Below, piece by piece: positions 1 to 10,788 of a stretch of 64,000 nucleotides of DNA. Position 1 is the stretch's first letter. Every line of letters starts with the position of its first letter. Source of the DNA: Solen grandis (taxonomy: Eukaryota > Mollusca > Bivalvia > Adapedonta > Solenidae); the NCBI GenBank assembly GCA_021229015.1, contig CM037777.1:62693593-62757592 (forward strand). The letters are read 5' to 3'. The translations under genes and the position numbers were made by a program. The notes beneath the pieces are model-generated. The model had not been told where the DNA came from. It made no database searches and saw only the letters and a list, made by a program, of their open reading frames with translations.

Positions 1-75
1 AAATTTTTAAGTTCGACAACGCTTGAATTTAAGTATCATTTAGCTCTAAATATTGATGGTGGAATTTTAGTCAAG
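1..75. repeat. Partial MITE, one terminal inverted repeat
   Basis: The sequence here resembles the right terminus of the elements at 16449-16707, 50628-50885 and 54306-54567 (TTAGCTCTAA followed by GGTGGAATTT). The rest of the element would lie left of the window. Seen by comparison within the window only. Confidence 0.5.
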
Positions 76-550
76 AAGGCATGTTGATATTCAAATGCAT
101 CACATTGCATCCATCAAAAAACACAAACATTAATTTATAGTACGTACGGGTGCATGATCAGACGCATGCTTGCGTCTCTACCTATGGAAATTAATCAGCG
201 CGTAGACAGAAATAAAAGAAATTCTAATAATTATGTTACCGTGTTTCATGTGATGTCTCCAAATTTTGGTGAATCAATGATCCCAGTTCGATTTTATCCT
301 GTTTTTCGAGCCTTATAATTCCACCACACTATGTCAAATACAGAGAACTCCAGCTTCCATGTCGCTCTGTATAAGGCGGATCATCGTAACGAGGTCGTGT
401 TATCTTGATCAATAACTTGACTAATTAAACTGTCTTTTTCAAATACATCTATCTTGTTTTCCGCAGGATTTAATCCGTTTCACGTTATATTTTTCATGTC
501 ATTTATAGAAGGATAATGTAGCTGTTTTGTTTTTGTTTTTTGTTTTTTTT

Positions 551-570
551 TGCGTGTGTGTGTGTGTGTG

Positions 571-628
<58 letters not shown>
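551..628. repeat. Compound microsatellite (TG)n then (TTG)n
   Basis: An uninterrupted TG run is followed by about 19 TTG units. Simple sequence without coding value. Confidence 0.95.
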
Positions 629-629
<1 letters not shown>

Positions 630-1372
630 GAATTTCTTAGATAAAATTTTAGTTGATAAAAAATATGGAACGTCCAGCTACCAGAATTATATCCTTATGT
701 TTATTGAATGTTAAGCCATTGAACTTTATTTTCTCATGTATTCAACGCTTTTAAATGATATGAGTTTCGAGATTTTCTGTTATACTTATGCATTAAAAAA
801 CTGAAATATGGTGACCATTCCTTTAAAATCCTGATATTTTCTCATCAATAATCTGTGTAGGTCCATCTTGACAGTTTTTATCCAGTGTACAAACGAACGA
901 GTCAAACGGCACCCTCTGACAGACGAGATATTTCGGGATTTCTCGGTGACTTTCACATTTCTGTGACACCGATACCAACTCAACCTGTCGTTTAGTATCA
1001 CACCCTGAGAATTGTCTCTCAGATCCACAGAAAATAAAACCGAATTTTAGACAAAATATGAGACTATTCTCTGACATTTATTGCTCCGTAATTCCATAGA
1101 CCAATACACCAGAGCAAAAGCTAACGTCGACATGTTCCCATAAAACAGTTCTTGTAGCTTTCGAGATTGGCACTGGGTTATGGTAAAATCATCAATAATG
1201 CATGACGATACTTTCGATGCCGAGCGATATAATTATGCGATATTTTGCGATATATCGGATGAGACGGTCACAAATTTACATGAAGGTTGTGTTTTTGATC
1301 AATATGCATTTTCTTTAGATTTGCAATTAATGTTTTATGAAAATCAAAAGATGGGAATGAGAGGAGTTTAAA

Positions 1373-1456
<84 letters not shown>
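1373..1456. repeat. Tetranucleotide microsatellite (GATT)n
   Basis: About 21 near-perfect GATT units. A G-rich and GT-rich low-complexity tract follows at 1538-1575. Confidence 0.97.
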
Positions 1457-1589
1457 ATATTATGCAATTAACGATGGACACAACAACTAGTGGATGAATA
1501 TTTCTGAGAGCCCCAGTCCCCTATAGTACCTGCCGTGTGGGGGTGGGGGTGTGTGTGTGTGTGGGGGGGGGGGGGTTTCAAGCTATAAA

Positions 1590-2285
1590 TATTATAATCA
1601 AAGCGCTGAAGGCACTGAAATTGTGTGAGTGTTTGAAGAGCTGCAAGTCGATCACCAATAATTAAATTCACTTTGATAAACAAAAGAAATGCGGCATTCA
1701 TGTTCTCTCACTGCTATCAGATCTTTGATTTGTATGAATTCATGCTGTACCTTTTCTACAACAGACTTTATTTATAGATTGAAGTAATTATGCAAATTTT
1801 CTGCAAATGTCAAAGGCTCCGAACTCATTTCGGATAGTAGATATACAGGTTTCGGTCATTTTTTAGAGTAAGAAATAACCCTTGGATATATCTTAGGTCG
1901 ATAGATAGGTGTGATTATTAGTATGTTACAATGATTTGTTTTGGACTTCACATCTGTTATTGTAACAGCCTTAAATGACCGAGCGCTGCACATTTACTTT
2001 CAGATTTATTTGCGAGCCACTTTTGCATGGAAACAAACTATATTCGTGCGCTTGGTAAAGTGATCACGTGATAAAAACAGTTACATCATTCGATTGCAGT
2101 TACATCAGCATAGAAAAATAAGTCCTATAATGTTTTCATGTCACAGGCCTGTAAATATTTATTTTTGACACAGCATTGGTTGTTCAGCATTTCTGCTTGA
2201 TTCTAGTATACTGTTGTAGAGATATATACAATTGTTCGATCATATTTACACTATTGAGAGGTTATTCGGTTTTAAATCTAGGAGA
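1590..2285 (-). repeat. Dispersed repeat family R1, copy 1
   Basis: This stretch matches 63540-64000 in the same orientation and 34770-35240 and 41640-42105 in reverse complement. Shared landmarks are the reading-frame motif IIGDRLAALQTL, the block ending in TTTCGGTCAT, and a terminal block ending GAGAGGTTATTCGG near 2280. The block between about 1880 and 2165 is not shared with the copy at 63.8 kb, so this copy carries an insertion or the other a deletion. The family is unknown to me; an unclassified transposable element is most likely. Confidence 0.7.
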
Positions 2286-2289
2286 ACCT

Positions 2290-4890
2290 GGGATGAAAAA
2301 TGTAGTACTATAGTTGGTGTGACTGACGTCACACACAACTAAAAACGTAAACAAGGAAGAAACAGAGAGAATTACATTGATAACAACAGCAAAAGTAGGT
2401 AAATTACTTGAAAAAAAATCAAGTAACATTAGTCACTGAAAATGTGAAAGAGAGACAAATATTAAAGGTAAAAACGATGAAAAACCGAAATCAAAACTTG
2501 AAATACATGTACATGTATATATGAAGTATACGAGAAAGCTAAATGAATAAAGCATTGAATATGACACAGGTTAACTGTTAACACGTTATGTTTACACACA
2601 TGAATATATACATAAAAATTAACGAAGATTTAAACTGTCGTTTTTTATTGCTGTGAACATTTTTTGCAAGTTGCGTTTGATGTTGCACAGAATGTGTTTA
2701 TCTAAAATCGTCGTACAACTCGAAATTATAAGACAATCAGCTGATTCATAATAAATGTATTAGGCATTAGACTCATTAGCATGATTACGTAAATATAGTG
2801 ACCTGTTAACATGTTTTTAATGTAACCTATTAAAACATACTCATGATAAATAACGGAAGATAAAAAAGAGAAGTATAAACATCACTGACCACTGACCTGC
2901 GTTTCGTCCACACTCCTGGCGTGTGGCACTGTGGCCTGTATCACAGAGGGTTGTACAATGATACGGGGGAGGCTGACAGACATGTAGACTGGCGAGCAAC
3001 TGGACCACGGGCCCCGGCCGTCTCAAGAATACAACCCCCCTTCTCTCTCTCTTCATAATTACTACCATACGTTAATACTAATTTCAAAAAGAAACTGTGC
3101 ATTCAGATTTTTGAGAACCCATCCTTTTTTACATTCTCCACAGATACAGGGTTGTTTTGAGCATGGTACGGTAATACACTATGATAACGTCATGGTCATC
3201 CATTTTCTTAAACGTGAAGTATGGATGCTGTCATTGGCTAATTTATCTTGTATATCAACCATGTGTTACTATCAAGGTGTACTGCTATTGTTGTGAGGAA
3301 ATAGTAAACGACAAAATGTGAACATGAAATATTTTGTAAAGCGGTTTGCGTGGGAGACGAAGAGAGAGAGGGTGGGAGGGGGAGTCTTGTCTATTTTAGT
3401 AAAGACATGGAAACACATTTGTGATTTGTATATATTAAATTCTATCATTCATATCACTTTTAGGCGCTGCTTTCATTTTTCCCCTGGAGGGCAGTACGTA
3501 ATGGGTCCACGTTACGATCAACTGGATACCGTAGTGGACTCTAGTTCGATACACAGTCAGGGGGCACGGAGGTCTACCGTTTTCTTATCCCACAATCATA
3601 ACCACACACACTTATGCCAATCTGTGTCAGTTAGAATGATTTACGCATAAATTTACATAATGCTTGCTGTAAATACGACGAATGTAGAATGTCCAAATTT
3701 ATGACATGCTTATTATTCAGTTGTATACTTTTCAAATGCTAGGGATGAATGGTTCGCCTAGATATTAAAGATGAAAATGAACAAATAAAGTTACTATAAA
3801 TAAAGTGTTTGTTTGATATCGGTTTTAAGAAAATATTCACGAAAGAGTGACGTTATTGTTGCATCGAAGACAAAATAATGTAAAAATGTAAAGATATTCA
3901 ACACGTGCCTGAGTTCTACGGCACTTACAACTGCAAACTTCATGCAGAAGTTACCTCCCCTTACCGTTGCTAAGTGAGCGTGCAGTGTGGAGTTTGTTAC
4001 AACTGCAGTAAACTTGCGATTTCCCGAATAATCGCAAAGGTCGGAAAATTGAGGTCATTTTCCCGTTTGTTTCTCCGTACATATCACTAGCGTAGCTCCC
4101 TTAAGACACTTTATGTCCGGACCTGCACATCATTTAGAGAGAGTGGAAAGATGTATTAAAACGTGCGATATTATTGAAAGTTTGACTCCAGATATGCCGG
4201 AAAATGCATCTGCAATCATCGTAGAAAAAATAGGACCCCCTTAGCAAATATGCAAAGTGAATGTACGCATGCACTTTGTATATACCTTGAAAATCTGCAT
4301 GAGGCTCGGATTATTGCTCCACGAAAAAATATAAGAAAAGGAGAAACTTCATGCATTGCACTCTATATATATATTGGTCCCCGGCGCCGGTCTATACAGT
4401 GATTGAGAGCCAGCGACTGTGACATACAGCAACCCGACACTGGGACTATCTCGCTTATCTCCGGGGACTGGAAACATACGCCCTTCTCGGATACAAAATA
4501 GCCAGATCATAATGGTGCAAATCAAGCGCGCAGGATTGAATATCATCATTATTTATACCCTAGCTCAGCTTTTATCAAATGAACAAACGGGTGAGATAAA
4601 TACGTAACTCAATGATGGCTAAATCGCAGACTATAGTAGAATTAACAGCCAAAGGCATTTTGGTACTATAATTAGTATCGATCAAGCTATTCTAAATGAA
4701 AATTAGTTTTCTAAATAAAGATATATCGTATCAAGTACAAATAGCATAACATTTTGAAAATAAAAAGTAGTTCATCTGTTAGACACACAATATTAATCTG
4801 GACCCTATTGCATAGATTTACAGCTTATCTACTTTCATAGAACTATTCAATATAGTCCAGATTAATGCTGCGTGGTGAACTGCTTTGTAT
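2290..4890. other. Intergenic stretch without a supported gene
   Basis: AT-rich sequence. Reading frames here are short, lack family signatures and lack consistent splice signals. One GC-rich island at about 2885-3010 is listed separately. No RNA gene or complete repeat was recognised. Confidence 0.6.
2885..3010 (-). other. GC-rich island, possible isolated exon or exon relic
   Basis: This block is much richer in GC than its surroundings. On the minus strand two frames are open across it: one begins GPWSSCS, the other is cysteine-rich (CQPPPYHCTTLC). A possible splice donor (GTCAGTGG) lies at the minus-strand 3' end near 2895. No partner exon was found and neither frame fits a known domain along its length. 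It may be a decayed exon or part of a repeat. Low confidence. Confidence 0.2.
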
Positions 4891-4896
4891 TACCAA

Positions 4897-5020
<124 letters not shown>

Positions 5021-5923
5021 CTTGTTCTTGTTCTTGTTTTGTGATACGAAATATATATATATATAATTATACACATGCATTATTTAAAAATACATATGAT
5101 CATGAGAATGCGGAAAATATGTTTGAAGACAAAAAAAATACGATATACATGTAGCTATTTTACATAGTGATCTAGCAGGCGTGGCCCTACGACCAACGGG
5201 TTTATACATGTCCACATGGTAACTACGTATTGTATAACAGGTAAACATCTACATATACTAATTAACAGTATGTATATCTGGCTAATGAGACAGCACTTAT
5301 ACCTAATTAAGCACGTGGGGTTACGGTGAGGCTGGGGTCAGACAGGATAACCAGATTGGGCCTCACTGCGTAACAGGTGTTAAATAAATAAACACATAAA
5401 TACATGTAAATCAACCACATATGTGTATAACTCGCCTTGAATGAGATCACTGTTTGAAAACAAATATGTTTGCTTAGAATTCATGTAGATCTACACGTAG
5501 TGTTTGACGTCAGCATAAATTTATTGAGTGACCTTTTTTTTTGCATGCCTATTGCCAGGGGGTGGAGAATGAAAATTCCTGTTTAAAAAAAAGGCGTGTC
5601 AAGTTTTTACTTTTAACAAAAGCATTTAATTGTTGCTTAACCACCGACTGAGTTTGTTCAAGTCTTGGCCCAAGGATAATAATGCAACAATTAAAGCCAC
5701 GTCTACAAAGAAAGCATGCATGTTAAGCATCATATATGTGCGTGCGTCTTAAATCAATTGACTCAAGTAAATAGCAGTAAAAGAAATAGAAATGATTCAT
5801 TCTTTAGCAAACAATCTGAATAACAGAACGACTTCACTCTAACGTCGTCAGTCTCTTTGAAAATCACGAAGGATTCCGGAGAAAGGCGAAGTAGCATAAT
5901 CATGAAGCATAACGCTGAACCGT

Positions 5924-5994
5924 TGACGTTATTTGCGTCAAATGACGTTATGACGTCACATACGTTGTTTCCAATGACAGTCGAGTATAGAAAA
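5924..5994 (+). promoter_or_regulatory. Cluster of CRE/ATF-like sites and TATA-like box
   Basis: Four CREB/ATF-type motifs lie within 35 bases: TGACGTT at 5924, TGCGTCA at 5934, TGACGTT at 5943 and a full palindromic TGACGTCA at 5951. A TATA-like TATAGAAAA follows at 5986, close to the ATG at 6015. The cluster is only partly kept in copy 2 (TGACGTCGACGTT near 13879 and TGACGTT near 13912). Binding is inferred from the motifs. The TATA box is so near the ATG that the true transcription start may lie elsewhere. Confidence 0.5.
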
Positions 5995-6014
5995 GCAAGA
6001 AAGAAACACACAGT

Positions 6015-7037
6015 ATGGAGAGCTCTGACAAGAAAATTACAAAATCAAGGCTTCGTTTCCTCGACATTGCTATGCAGGTGATTGAATATCTTTTCGCTTG
6101 TTGTCCTCGAAAGAAGGTGGATGGTGACAGCGATATATACAAAGAAATGTATGAAACTCTACAGAACAAAGGAATTAACGAGTTTAATCTTCTACAAAAT
6201 AACGATAAATGTAAATTATCATCTCTAGCATCTGGAACACAGAAGAAAAAGAGAACGTCACTTCCTCCCGAGATTATTACTACTTCCGTCGAGACACCAG
6301 TGAGGAAATCCCGATCGTTTCATCTTTCCGACGATAGCCTGGAGAGTCTTAACCCGTTCAGTCAAAAATACCCAGAAGCAGGGAACGTGGTGGGGACCCT
6401 CTCCAAGGACCACCCCTTTGACCTGTCCACAGACAGCCTCGCAGTCTTCAACCCCTTCAGCTCCAAGTACCTAGGAGCAGGGGACGGTGCTGGGACCCTA
6501 ACCAAGGACCGCCCCTTCAGCCTGTCCACAGACAGCCTTGCAGCCTTCAACCCCTTCAGCTCCAAGTACCTAGGAGCAGGGGACGGTGCCGGGACCCTAA
6601 CCAAGGATCACCCCTTCAGCCTGTCCACAGACAGCCTTGCAGCCTTCAACCCCTTCAGCTCCAAGTACCTAGGAGCAGGGGACGGTGCTGGGACCCTAAC
6701 CAAGGATCGCCCCTTCAGCCTGTCCACAGACAGCCTTGCAGCCTTCAACCCCTTCAGTTCCAAGTACGATGATTCACTGACAAAACTCGACAACCTGAAC
6801 TTGTAAGTTTTCCATAAGTTGTCAAAAGAAGCCTGTAAATATTTTCAAATTTATACATGTAATGGTATCTAAATAATAAATAATTTGATATTTGTAATGA
6901 GAAAATGTGTTGTTTTTATTACAATATTATATGCTTGTTCAATACACAAATGTCTATAAACCTAATGTTCAGAAATATATAAAGTTCTATTCTGTTGTGA
7001 GACACCTTATACAACCCTTGATTTTTGTTTCAGGTAG
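6015..7037 (+). CDS. NPF-repeat protein A (263 aa, unrecognised family)
   Basis: I do not recognise this protein. Residues 1-100 are a unique, charged region (TKSRLRF, EYLFACCPRKK, DIYKEMY) without a signal peptide; the CC pair before a basic stretch could be acylated. Residues 105-251 are repeats ending in FNPFSSKY, with NPF motifs at 113, 146, 179, 212 and 245, exactly 33 residues apart. NPF is the classical ligand of EH domains in endocytosis, so an adaptor role is possible, but this is inference. RKSRSF before the first repeat looks like a basophilic kinase site. A perfect donor GTAAGT overlaps the stop, and an acceptor lies at 7031-7033. Spliced (TAG, 7035-7037) and unspliced (TAA, 6804-6806) transcripts both end after LNL. 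AATAAA is at 7341. The tandem paralogue at 13976 has the same structure, which supports a real gene. Confidence 0.8.
6371..6765 (+). repeat. Coding minisatellite, 99-bp units
   Basis: Within NPF-repeat gene A, units of 99 bases (33 codons) starting near 6470, 6569 and 6668 are nearly identical, and a more diverged unit precedes them. The near identity at silent positions points to recent amplification or homogenisation. The paralogue's units are more diverged and vary in length. Confidence 0.85.
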
Positions 7038-9146
7038 ACGTTAATTGGAATGGTGCCGCTTTGAATCACACAGAAGATTGCATATTGTTGATTACTTTCA
7101 TCTATTATCAATATATGTCATGGTCTATCTAAAAACATTGTTTTTAAATACTCATTTTATTGAATTTATTATTTAAATTTAGTTCAATCACATGTACTTT
7201 TTTGTTGTCTTTTTAACCCGAAGCTAACATACCAGTATATATGTATAAATTTGCATATAAGCATACATGCATGAATATAACTTTGATATTGTCAGTTTAT
7301 CTGATTACTTGAAATAATATTAGAGAAGAAAATGGAAAGAAATAAATAATGAGAGAGAAAGAGAGGCGGTAGAGAATCGGAGATTGTAAATCACAGAGAG
7401 ATAAAAAGGCATTGAAAGCTTATAAGAATATACTCTGACATCTGCAAAAGAAAGTGCACCTATCTTCTTGTTAATTGTATTGTTCCCGTCAGAAACGTAT
7501 TAAGTTCCGGTTATAAATAGTCAAGAAATGAACATAATACTGGTCATTCAAATCTAAATAAAATAATGCCAAACAAAATGTATGTCTGGATAGCTATTTA
7601 ATACACATTAAAACACTTTTAAAGTAGAATAGCAAACAGATGATTGATTTTCTTGTAAATGATATCGAGGATAATTGTTGGTTTCAGTGAAATATCATTT
7701 TTAATTCATCGATTGAGCAGGAAAATCAATAATACAATACTGCGTCACTCGAGAAAATATTGATATCCTCCTTACTAGATGGATTAAAGATGATATATCA
7801 TGGAATCAACATTTTTTTTTTCGTTTCACTTAATGCTTTTCTGACATTTCTAATGCTTCGTAAATGGGAAAAATAATCCCGTTACAAAACAGTGAAAATT
7901 GTAAAAATGGTAGTATTCACTGTTTAGTTACATTAATGAAAATCTGAGTGCGCACTTTTTTGCAACTGAACAGAATTACCCCCCCCCCCCCCCCCCCCCC
8001 CGGATATAGATTACTTGGTAAACTAACTTTTTACGTCGTTCTCAGCTTCTTCGGTTATTTTATGTTACTAGTGTATATTTTTCGTAGATTTGAAAACAAT
8101 ACTTATCCCTCTTGACATTTCCTGGGTTGGACCAGTACTTTGCGCTTGGGTGTCCTGAAAACGTCTTGCCCTCTATGGAGATCGAACCAACAACCATCGA
8201 TTTTGCAGTCGGATACGTTACAACTGACAATCACGGGTAATCAGTTATCTAAATCAAGTCTCTATTCTCCTAACCAACCCTCTTGTCACCAACCCTCTGG
8301 CATTGGGTGAACCAGTCCTAGGGACGAATCATCGGCAAAATACGGACTGGGTAGGTTTCTCGAATTTGATTCCTTTGGGGCAAGATCTTTTTTGCAGGAC
8401 CATCCAAGACGCAAAATACCTGTCCAACCAAGAAAACGTCAAGTATAAGATTTTTCAACCGACGTAAAAAGAAATGTTAATATTACGACATTCGAATCTT
8501 CAGCCTTGACATCCAATATAGGTGTAAATTTACTGTTGCATCTGCAACACTATTTGAGATAACGCTGTCTCTATGTTTTATTAAGCAAAAAATGCCATAC
8601 TGCTTAACTATTACAAATTTAAAATTTCTTATACCTCCAGTTGTTTCCCTTTGTCCGTCTTGTTTCCAATATTGTTGGTTGGTATGCGGGAAGCCGCCCT
8701 ACCCCTGGAAATGTCTCGCAGATAATCACTGATGACGTTTGGGTGGGAATAATACTATAGTTACAGACCTTATCTGCATTTCGCTCCCCTGTACACGTTT
8801 GTTTCGAAATTATGGCCCTTGGATGTTACAGAATTTGCAGGCATGTGCAAAGTAAACTAATAAGATTTTTTTCCTTTTTCGTTTAACTAAGCAAATCAAA
8901 TGGATTGAACCACAAATTATTCCAACATTAGTAACTTAAGTATTTTCTCACGCGGAAGATTACATGGGCTGTGTCGTCAAGACAGCAGCAGTTTTAGATG
9001 AGCAAATAACACATGTGGTGCACACTCTCAAAAAAGATTCACGAAATTCCAATCTTCTGTATTGAAAATAACTATGACAAACTTGTAAATTAAACCTATA
9101 ATAGAAACTGTTGACTCTTCGGTAGTATGGTAATAGTTATGGCGAT

Positions 9147-9148
<2 letters not shown>

Positions 9149-9179
<31 letters not shown>
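9149..9179. repeat. (CA)n microsatellite
   Basis: A CA run directly before a SINE. The paralogous site in copy 2 (about 17863) has only a short CA tract and no SINE. Confidence 0.9.
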
Positions 9180-9180
<1 letters not shown>

Positions 9181-9388
9181 CGTCCCCGGTTGCCGAGTGG
9201 TTAGAGCGTCCGCCTCGGGAGCGGGAGGTCGTGGATTCGATCCCCGGCCGCGACATACCAAAGTCGTAAAAATGGTACTGTTATGGCTCCCTTGCTTGAC
9301 GCTCAGCATATAAGGGTAGTTGCAGGACTGGTTGGCCCGGTGTCAAGATAATGTGACTGGGTATGGTATCATGCTACATGTCTACGGC
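9180..9388 (+). mobile_element. tRNA-derived SINE, first of a composite pair
   Basis: The head is tRNA-like: A box GGTTGCCGAGTGGTT and B box GGATTCGATCC, followed by a non-tRNA body (AGGACTGGTTGGCCCGGTG). It is absent from the paralogous position in copy 2, so it inserted after the duplication. A second SINE abuts it. The body is shared with the fragment at 17165-17300. Confidence 0.85.
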
Positions 9389-9745
9389 GTGATACTACAT
9401 GGCCGAGCGGTTACTTTCGTGGACTACAAATCTCTCAGCCCCTCACCGCTGTGGGTTCAAATCCCGGAAGGGACTTTGGAATTAACATGTGAGGAAGCCT
9501 TCAAGCTGGCTTGCGGTAGGTCGGTGGTTCTACCCGGGTACCTCTGTGTACTCGGGGTCTTCCTCCACCTGTAATTAGGTGGACGTCGCTATATGATTGA
9601 AATACTATCGCAGCGACGGTAAACCCCAATACAACAACAACAACAGTGTGGCAGTACTACATCTGTCTCAAGTAGACATCGTCTCCAAAAGACTGAAATA
9701 CTGTCGGTGGGACGTTAAACCCAACAAACAAACAAACACACAAAC
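9389..9745 (+). mobile_element. tRNA-derived SINE with (ACAA)n tail, second of the pair
   Basis: A box TGGCCGAGCGGTT and B box GGGTTCAAATCCC are followed by the body GCTGGCTTGCGGTAGGTCGG and a tail of the GACGTTAAACCCAACAAAC type. Two tail modules (near 9590-9630 and 9690-9730) suggest an extra nested or dimeric unit. The same body recurs at 31467-31668 and 57829-58005. This pattern is, to my knowledge, widespread in bivalves. Confidence 0.85.
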
Positions 9746-10611
9746 AAACAAACCCACACATACACACAATTTAAACTATTTACATGCATTCATCAACACT
9801 TCGAACATTCGAAGCGTTTTATTTGCTTTGTGAACATCAGTCTTCTTTGGAGAAGTTAACCTAATTATGTAGCCAAGCAGAAGATCAGAAAAATTCACAT
9901 TTATCCACATATTATTACAATAAAATACCTTCCACAATATATAAAAGATCCAATGTTTCTATTGCGTATGTGCATTAAACTCCGCCTCCTCGAGGGCATT
10001 GTTTTCTGATGACGTAAAAAGGTAAAAACTAACAAATGTTAAGTCTGTTCGGCAAAATAATATTACACTTCTGATCATACATAGATGGCGAAAGGCTAAT
10101 AATTTTACTCTTTCTTTTATCTTGTCAGTTTTTTTTTTCTTTCTTTTTGTGTATGGCTCACGGTTCTCACATGAAGTCGTCGGTTCTATCCCTATCTTTA
10201 AAGTAATTCTCATTTTTTCTTTCATGCTTTTGCCATGTACATCCGTTTATTATTCTGTTTCTTTCTCCCATCATCATTTTAGCTGTCAGACTAGAGCTAT
10301 GAAAGATACGGACAGGAATATCGCCTCCCAAAACCACTGGATCAGTGGTCAATCATTTTACCACCCCATTATGCTTTCTCCCACTTTTTTCGTCAATGTT
10401 CACTTGATAAATTAAAAAAATTAAAACATACAACATTAGGAATTGACACCAATCGCGTCGCACTATCTGCGGTTTGCTCAGTAACATCAGTAAATTCCTT
10501 GTTAAATCATTCACGTTGCATCACTCAAATTTGCTGCCATCCATTTTCACGAGGTGATGTCCAAGCAGTAAATAATAAGTCGGATATAATATATATATAT
10601 TAAGACATTTC

Positions 10612-10788
10612 TCAAGACAATAGAAACCTACGCTCGCTTCGGTCTTCTATTGTCTGAAGAAATGTCTTAAGATACATGTACTCTATTTTATACCTAGAAG
10701 TAGCAAATGGACAACGGGGGAAAAGGTGTTCTGCATCTTCTATACCAGTAGCTCTCAAACAATAAGGATTACTTATATGTTGTTTATT
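10612..10788 (-). mobile_element. LINE C-terminal fragment, left half (interrupted)
   Basis: The minus strand encodes ISNPYCLRATGIEDAEHLF, the cysteine/histidine tail of a non-LTR retrotransposon polyprotein. The same relic is uninterrupted at 17885-18130 in copy 2. Here it is split: its continuation resumes at about 12819, beyond the plus-strand LINE. This shows a nested insertion. Confidence 0.75.

Noticed and set aside
6362..6793. Minus-strand frames with repeated RVPAPSPAPRYLELKGLKAARLS units
   Set aside because: Antisense shadow of the NPF repeats. It is open because of the repeat's codon composition; the plus strand has the conserved N-terminus and splice structure.
9180..9255. Possible tRNA gene (good A and B boxes)
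   Set aside because: The cloverleaf is imperfect and the sequence continues into a SINE body found elsewhere in the window; it is a SINE head.
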